Origin: Oleispira sp.
GTDB lineage: Bacteria; Pseudomonadota; Gammaproteobacteria; Pseudomonadales; Oceanobacteraceae
Direction of reading: 5' to 3'
Assembly (NCBI GenBank): GCA_002708475.1
Contig: PAOL01000070.1
Coordinates: forward strand, 1-35,422
DNA length: 35,422 nt
The notes below the pieces were generated by a model. It searched no databases. It was given only the letters and a program-made list of their open reading frames with translations, and had not been told where the DNA came from. Within the stretch, counting starts at the first letter, position 1; each line of letters begins with the position of its first letter. Of the stretch, positions 31,187 through 35,422 are shown one piece after another. The position numbers and the translations under genes are program-made.

Positions 31187-31197
31187 CTTCCCACTTC

Positions 31198-31468
31198 TCA
31201 GGCTGCAGCCGGTAACAAACCGGACTTACGCTCGCCTCCGTGGGCAGAGACGACAAGTCCTGCCGCCTGTAATTGGAAAATTCCCTGTTGCTTGATGTTG
31301 ATCGCCGCATTGGTATCGCGGTCATGGACGGCGCCACAAGCACACGTCCAGGCTCGCACCGAGAGTGCGAGTGTGTCCCGCTTTTCACCACAACAGGAAC
31401 AGGTCTTCGATGAAGCAAACCACTGGTCAATTTTGACCAAGTGCTTACCCGACTGCTCAGCCTTGTAG
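31198..31468 (-). pseudogene. tnpB: TnpB (IS200/IS605-type) C-terminal fragment
   Basis: RNA-guided nuclease remnant. The minus strand reads Y-K-A-E-Q-S-G-K-H-L-V-K-I-D-Q-W-F-A-S-S-K-T then C-S-C-C-G, A-C-G-A-V-H-D-R-D-T-N-A-A-I-N-I-K to the stop at 31198. The zinc ribbon (CxxC and CxC-like pairs) and the last RuvC block (D-R-D-T-N) are present; the first two RuvC acidic blocks are missing. About 90 of some 370-400 codons survive. The break falls at the Tyr of YKAE, where the end of the IS21-type element begins. No start survives, so it is inactive as a nuclease. Confidence 0.85.
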
Positions 31469-31533
31469 TGTTGATTTGCATTTAAAACTGACCCAGGATT
31501 TTCATCAAAATTTGACCCACCCTGTTCGCCTGA

Positions 31534-32298
31534 TTATGGCGTAATTCTCGGTTTTCTTCCTGCCTGTATTTCCTTCTGATTCGTTGTCGAGTGTTTGTGT
31601 CGGTCACTGTCATTTCCGGTTTCTAGGATATGGCAGTGATGGGTAAGCCTGTCGAGCAAGGCCGTCGTCATCTTCTCGTCACCAAAGATGCTCGACCATT
31701 ATCCGAAGCTGAGGTTGGTCGTAATGATGATGCTGGCGCGCTCGTAGAGTTTGCTGATCAGATGGAACAGCAACGCCCCGCCGGCTTGGCTGAACGACAG
31801 ATAGCCAAGCTCGTCCAGGATCACCAGATCGGTGTGTATCAAGCGATTTGCCAGCCGCCCTTGTTGAGCCTGCTGTTTCTCCTGTTCCAGGACATTGACC
31901 AGCTCAATAGTGGATAAGAACCTCACCCGCTGACGATGATGCTGGATAGCCTGCACACCGATGGCCGTAGCGAGGTGAGTCTTGCCCGTGCCCGGCCCAC
32001 CGACCAAGACGACATTCTGGGTATCCTCCAGGAACTGGCAGCGGTATAGTGACTTCACCAGCGCTTCATCGGCCATACTTTGCTGGAAGTCAAAGCCGGT
32101 CAGGTCACGGTAAGCCGGGAACTTCGCAACCTTCATCTGATACTGGGTGGAGCGCACATCGCGCTCAGACGCTTCCGCTTTAAGTAGCATATCCAGCACG
32201 GGTAGCGCACTCTGGTAAGCCGGTGAGGCTTGCTCAGAGAGCGTTGAGATCGCATCGGTCATGCCGTGCAGCTTCAGGGACTTCAGCGTGGCGACCAT
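31534..32298 (-). pseudogene. istB: IstB ATPase with an internal stop
   Basis: Transposition helper ATPase (AAA+). From ATG 32298 the frame shows Walker A G-G-P-G-T-G-K-T-H, Walker B L-V-I-L-D-E-L-G-Y and I-I-I-T-T-N-L-S-F. A TAA at 31699-31701 then replaces the usual Glu of S-F-x-E-W, after 199 codons. The frame resumes [21 protein letters not shown] and ends at 31534. The total of 254 codons is the normal IstB length. A single substitution therefore explains the loss. It follows the istA tail by 4 bp, as in normal istAB pairs. Confidence 0.85.
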
Positions 32299-32302
32299 CG
32301 CA

Positions 32303-32452
32303 TCAGTGTTTATGGGGTGTTCTCCTCAGCTTGTCATAGCGGGCCGTGTTGGCCAGCGGTTCTGTGACCAGTTTCAAGGCGGGGGGGGTTAATGGCTGGG
32401 GTCGCTGTGGTTGCCCCACAAGAGTTTGCATCTCGCTCAAATCCGGTAAAGA
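32303..32452 (-). pseudogene. istA: 3' tail of istA
   Basis: The minus strand reads P-A-L-K-L-V-T-E-P-L-A-N-T-A-R-Y-D-K-L-R and a TGA at 32303-32305. The P-L-A-x-T-x-R-Y-D-x-L motif is the usual end of IstA transposases, and the 4-bp gap to istB agrees. An in-frame TAG at 32453-32455 bounds the recognisable part. The DDE core is absent. Confidence 0.65.
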
Positions 32453-32455
32453 CTA

Positions 32456-32904
32456 AGCCTTCGGCGCGATTGAGATCACGGTCTTGACCGGCTTAGAGTG
32501 CAATGCGTTGGGTTAATTATGGGCAATCCCATGATGTGTGTTTCTCTTGAGGCACCATTGGGTCACAGCACCTATCGTTGAGTGATTTTCAACCGCGATC
32601 CCGTTTTTGTCTGTCTAGCCCTGAGGTGTCGTAATGGTGACGGACAAAGGCGGGAACCAGACGCCGCGTGCAATAAATTGAAAATTCCCCTACATCCCCC
32701 CGGCGGCTATCGTCGAGGGCTTAGATTGTATGTATGAGTTGGTGTTAGAGGGGGGCGCCTGAAACCCTAAATTCGGCTAGAAGTACATAGGGGCGTACTG
32801 TATCGCTATCCTAGCGCAGCGATATAGCTGAATCACGGGTTGGTGCTGTTGGGCTAACTGAAATGACTAATAGGCTAAGCTAAGTGAGATGATTTTGGAG
32901 TAAT
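32456..32904. other. 449-bp intergenic region before the second TonB receptor
   Basis: No gene recognised on either strand. It contains an inverted repeat (TATCGCT 32801-32807 with AGCGATA 32818-32824), about 80 bp before the receptor gene. A GGGTCA at about 32560 might be a trace of the lost IS21 end. The right part is AT-rich like the receptor gene. Confidence 0.4.
32801..32824. promoter_or_regulatory. Inverted repeat, candidate operator of the second receptor
   Basis: TATCGCT and AGCGATA are perfect 7-bp arms with a 10-nt spacer, 81 bp upstream of GTG 32905. Its position suits a regulator site; a role is inferred. Confidence 0.3.
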
Positions 32905-35253
32905 GTGAAAAAATCAAAAATCATAATAGAGTTGTTTGGAAATATGAACATTCGGTTTCTGCCTTTAATGCTTCTTATAGTTTTGTGCTCTGACCATGAA
33001 TTTGCACTTGCCGAAAACGGAGGTCAAGGGTATCGACTTGAGGAAGTAACTGTTACAGCTCAAAGACGTACGCAAGATGTTAGAGATGTGCCAATCGCTA
33101 TTACTGTAGTTTCTGGCGATGAAATGAGAGATAAAGCTATATCAGACTTAACAGATATGGCTAAGTTATTGCCAAATGTGTCAATAAATACAGATTACAA
33201 TGCAATGTATATGAGGGGTATAGGAACGGCTGAATCGAATGTAATTGGTGAGCAAGCGGTTGCCTACATTTTGGATGATGTTTATGTGCCAAGGCTAGAT
33301 TTCTTGAAGCCTGGGTTTGTGGATCTAGCGAACATAGAAGTAATGAAAGGGCCGCAAGGAACTTTATATGGTAGGAATGCTACCGGTGGGGTTATAAAGA
33401 TTGATCATGGTATGCCAACGAGGGAATGGGAGGGCTTTGTAAATCTGGCCTCTGGCGATAGAAACTTTAAAAACTATGAAGGTGCGATATCGGGTCCGTT
33501 AACGGATAAAATTTCCTTTCGTTTAGCTTTAAGGAGCGCCGGAGAAGATGGTTTTGTAGAAAACCTAGTTACTGGTGGAAAGTCAAGAAATAAAGATATT
33601 GAACAAGCAAGAATTTCTATTAGGGCAGATATTAGCGATAACTTTTCAATTGATGCAAGTTACTATCATCTTGATTATTACATTGGCGCATCCGGTGGGG
33701 ATGAAATTCATAAGTATCCTTCCCAATTAAGAGCTCTTGGTGAGGTGTTGACGCCTGGATTTGAGTCTAATCTTGATAGGAGGAATTCAAATTCTTCTGA
33801 AAATGAATCAAGTGGTAGCGGCTATATTGCTCCGATAAAATTTACTTATGACAAGTGGGATCATACGTTCAGCTATGTTTATGGAATGGTTGGCTTGGAT
33901 GATGCGATTCGAGCAGATACTGATGGTCAATCAGCAAATGCTGTCAGAATGTTCATTGATCAAGAGTTTGAGCAAATAAGTCATGAGTTGAGAGTTGTTT
34001 CGCCACCTGGGAGATTTCAATACGTAGCTGGGTTGTTCTATTTGGAAACAGACCTTGAGTCAGAGGTCGGTACCCCATTGTATGCTGATTGGATAAAGTA
34101 TATAAATGTTGGTGGTCTCTCTCCTGATGGGCTTGGTCTCGGTGGGGTGTTAGATCTCGTTACAGGCTTGGTAACAAATGATGATGGTGAGTTGTCGAGG
34201 CTGGACGGATATTTCACTGTCGATGTTGAGTCGTTTGGCGTGTTTTCCCAAGTTGAATGGTCAATCACTGATTATCTAGTTATGACGTTAGGAGCTCGAT
34301 ATTCAGATGATAAGAAACATGGTACTGCTATTCTTACTGATGCGGGCCCGTATCCAATATGGGATGTGCTGATATTGGGAGGGTATACTGCGGACGAAAC
34401 TCTTATATTTAGGGATTTTTCACCAAAAATATCTTTAAGCTGGGAGCCTCATGAGAATGTAACAATTTATTCAACATTTTCTCAGGGGTATCGAGCTGGT
34501 AGTTTTAATATTGGGGCATTTAGTAAAGATAAATATGTATTTGATGCCGAGTCCAGCGATACCCTTGAGGCGGGTGTTAAAACATCACTGCTCGATCAAC
34601 GTTTAAGGTTGAATTTTGGGGCTTTTTATACTGAATATGATGGATATCAGCTGGCAACATTTACCGGATTAAACTATACCCAAAGTAATGCAAATGAAGT
34701 GCGAACAAATGGCGTTGAATTTGATATGACTTTACTTGCTGCTGAAGGTTTGATCCTTTCAATGAATGTAGGGTACAACGATGCTAAGTTTGTTGATTAT
34801 AAAGATGCCCCATGCCGAACGGAGGCTCCCCTAGAGCCCGGGTATCAAGTTCAGGGGATAGTCGCTCTGCCTCCTAGCCCTGAATGTGATTTGTCTGGAA
34901 AAGAGCTACATAGGGCTCCAAGGTTGTCAGGTAGCTTCTCATTTAGTTATGAGTCCCAGATTTTGGATTGGCCCTTAAAGTTTGTGCTCGGTGGGGATGC
35001 TAATTTTAAAGGTGGGGAATATATGGACCCGGATTTGGATCCAGATGATTATCAAGAGGAATATTGGATATATAACGGTCGAATTGGGTTGAAAAGTCTT
35101 TCGGAAAGTTGGGGGCTAGAAGTTCAGGTTAAAAATATTAGTGATGAGCTGGTTAAAACCTATAGTGGAGATGTCACGCTTCAGCCTGGAGCTCATTGGG
35201 CGCTAACCAACCCGCCTCGAACTGTTCATGCTGCACTCAGACTTAATTTTTAA
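32905..35253 (+). CDS. Second TonB-dependent outer-membrane receptor
   Basis: A 782-residue receptor from GTG 32905 (GGAG 4 nt upstream). ATG 32944 gives a better signal peptide (M-N-I-R, then F-L-P-L-M-L-L-I-V-L, ending F-A-L-A) and is an equally good start. The TonB box is L-E-E-V-T-V-T-A-Q-R-R, the plug has V-M-K-G-P-Q-G-T-L-Y-G-R-N-A-T-G-G (separated residues), and the chain ends L-R-L-N-F with a terminal Phe. Codon use is clearly AT-richer than the first receptor and its cluster, with many AGA/AGG arginines and ATA isoleucines, suggesting separate origin. A gene start with a strong SD follows at 35274, so it probably led an operon. Confidence 0.9.
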   Translation: MKKSKIIIELFGNMNIRFLPLMLLIVLCSDHEFALAENGGQGYRLEEVTVTAQRRTQDVRDVPIAITVVSGDEMRDKAISDLTDMAKLLPNVSINTDYNAMYMRGIGTAESNVIGEQAVAYILDDVYVPRLDFLKPGFVDLANIEVMKGPQGTLYGRNATGGVIKIDHGMPTREWEGFVNLASGDRNFKNYEGAISGPLTDKISFRLALRSAGEDGFVENLVTGGKSRNKDIEQARISIRADISDNFSIDASYYHLDYYIGASGGDEIHKYPSQLRALGEVLTPGFESNLDRRNSNSSENESSGSGYIAPIKFTYDKWDHTFSYVYGMVGLDDAIRADTDGQSANAVRMFIDQEFEQISHELRVVSPPGRFQYVAGLFYLETDLESEVGTPLYADWIKYINVGGLSPDGLGLGGVLDLVTGLVTNDDGELSRLDGYFTVDVESFGVFSQVEWSITDYLVMTLGARYSDDKKHGTAILTDAGPYPIWDVLILGGYTADETLIFRDFSPKISLSWEPHENVTIYSTFSQGYRAGSFNIGAFSKDKYVFDAESSDTLEAGVKTSLLDQRLRLNFGAFYTEYDGYQLATFTGLNYTQSNANEVRTNGVEFDMTLLAAEGLILSMNVGYNDAKFVDYKDAPCRTEAPLEPGYQVQGIVALPPSPECDLSGKELHRAPRLSGSFSFSYESQILDWPLKFVLGGDANFKGGEYMDPDLDPDDYQEEYWIYNGRIGLKSLSESWGLEVQVKNISDELVKTYSGDVTLQPGAHWALTNPPRTVHAALRLNF

Positions 35254-35273
35254 TTACAATAAAAGGAGATTTT

Positions 35274-35300
35274 ATGCCTAGGGAACATCTGATTAATTGA
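35274..35300 (+). pseudogene. Start of a gene, apparently cut off
   Basis: AAAAGGAG precedes ATG 35274 at ideal spacing, 20 bp after the receptor stop, but the frame stops after eight codons (M-P-R-E-H-L-I-N). A strong ribosome binding site without a gene suggests an insertion just after the start; the following TAGGGAACATCTGATTAATT may be an IS terminus. Confidence 0.35.
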
Positions 35301-35311
35301 AGAGAACCGAC

Positions 35312-35422
35312 ATGACGGCTGCTAAATTCAATAATCAGGCGCTCATTTCTCTCTTTTCTGCGCTATTTAGCGCGCTTTTGAAGAGCCTTTATGCGCCTGG
35401 CGCACCTAGCCCCGATTTTCGG
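35312..35422 (+). other. Unassigned sequence at the window edge
   Basis: A frame from ATG 35312 stays open to the window end (37 codons), without an SD or recognised motif. A hairpin (GCGCT 35360-35364 with AGCGC 35369-35373) followed by CTTTT sits inside it. It may be the non-coding end of an insertion sequence continuing outside. Confidence 0.25.

Larger units (their letters stand above)
31469..32455 (-). mobile_element. Decayed IS21-family element inserted in tnpB
   Basis: The plus strand begins TGTTGATTTGCATTTAAAAC followed by TGACCCAGG and, 20 bp on, TTGACCCACC, the repeated TGACCC motifs usual at IS21 ends. Inside are istB with a nonsense codon and the 3' tail of istA, both on the minus strand. 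Most of istA and the other terminus are missing, so only about 1 kb of a normal 2.0-2.5 kb remains. Confidence 0.7.

Noticed and set aside
2779-31701. Programmed stop-codon readthrough or alternative code, since aguB, the IS6-type transposase and istB all have in-frame stops
   Set aside because: The stops are of all three types (TAG, TAA, TGA), replace different residues, and occur in genes that also have truncations or lost partners. The full-length genes use normal stops. Independent decay is simpler.

Overview
The window is about 35.4 kb of a bacterial chromosome or large plasmid. It most likely comes from a marine-type gammaproteobacterium of the Cellvibrionales/Spongiibacteraceae kind. 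This is inferred from TonB-dependent receptors with an EEVVVTARKR-type TonB box, a VPLPA-CTERM exported protein, Shine-Dalgarno-led genes and moderate GC. No rRNA, tRNA, CRISPR array or replication origin was seen, so the genus is not established.

Layout. Positions 1-99 are the right end of a Tn3-family element: the tnpA 3' tail plus a terminal inverted repeat, which cuts off the 5' end of an MFS transporter gene. From 100 to about 9.9 kb lies an amine/amide catabolism block. It holds a truncated MFS gene, an amidase, a decayed N-carbamoylputrescine amidase (aguB), an agmatine deiminase-family gene (aguA), a LuxR-type regulator, a class III aminotransferase, a YtcJ-like amidohydrolase, a CobW-type GTPase and a small unknown ORF. 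From 9.9 to 11.3 kb is a graveyard of broken genes: an AraC fragment, an IS6-family transposase with two nonsense codons, a tyrosine recombinase fragment and a 75-bp inverted-repeat structure.

From 11.8 to 25.4 kb lies a coherent catabolic cassette. It encodes a TonB-dependent receptor, aldehyde dehydrogenase, iron-type alcohol dehydrogenase, an AraC regulator on the other strand, acyl-CoA ligase, enoyl-CoA hydratase-like protein, SCPx-type thiolase, acyl-CoA dehydrogenase, SDR (3-hydroxyacyl-CoA dehydrogenase type) and a class III CoA-transferase. Together these could import a hydrophobic alcohol or aldehyde, oxidise it to an acid, activate it with CoA and run beta-oxidation. The substrate cannot be read from the sequence. 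Two enzymes have unusual residues at positions that are normally catalytic.

From 25.4 to 27.1 kb are a sulfatase-like fragment, an IS5-family remnant and an intact lysine-rich VPLPA-CTERM protein gene. From 27.1 to 30.55 kb is a Tn3-family remnant abutting an apparently intact, tnpA-only Tn3-family unit (27323-30550) with perfect 41-bp terminal repeats. The related Tn3 ends at 1-99 and 27094-27322 face each other in inverted orientation around the whole catabolic region. This is the architecture of an IS1071-style composite transposon.

From 30.55 to 35.4 kb are an unrecognised 145-aa ORF behind a strong palindrome, a TnpB 3' fragment interrupted by a decayed IS21-family element (istB with a nonsense codon, istA tail), a second AT-richer TonB-dependent receptor, and the start of a gene that seems to be cut off at the window end.
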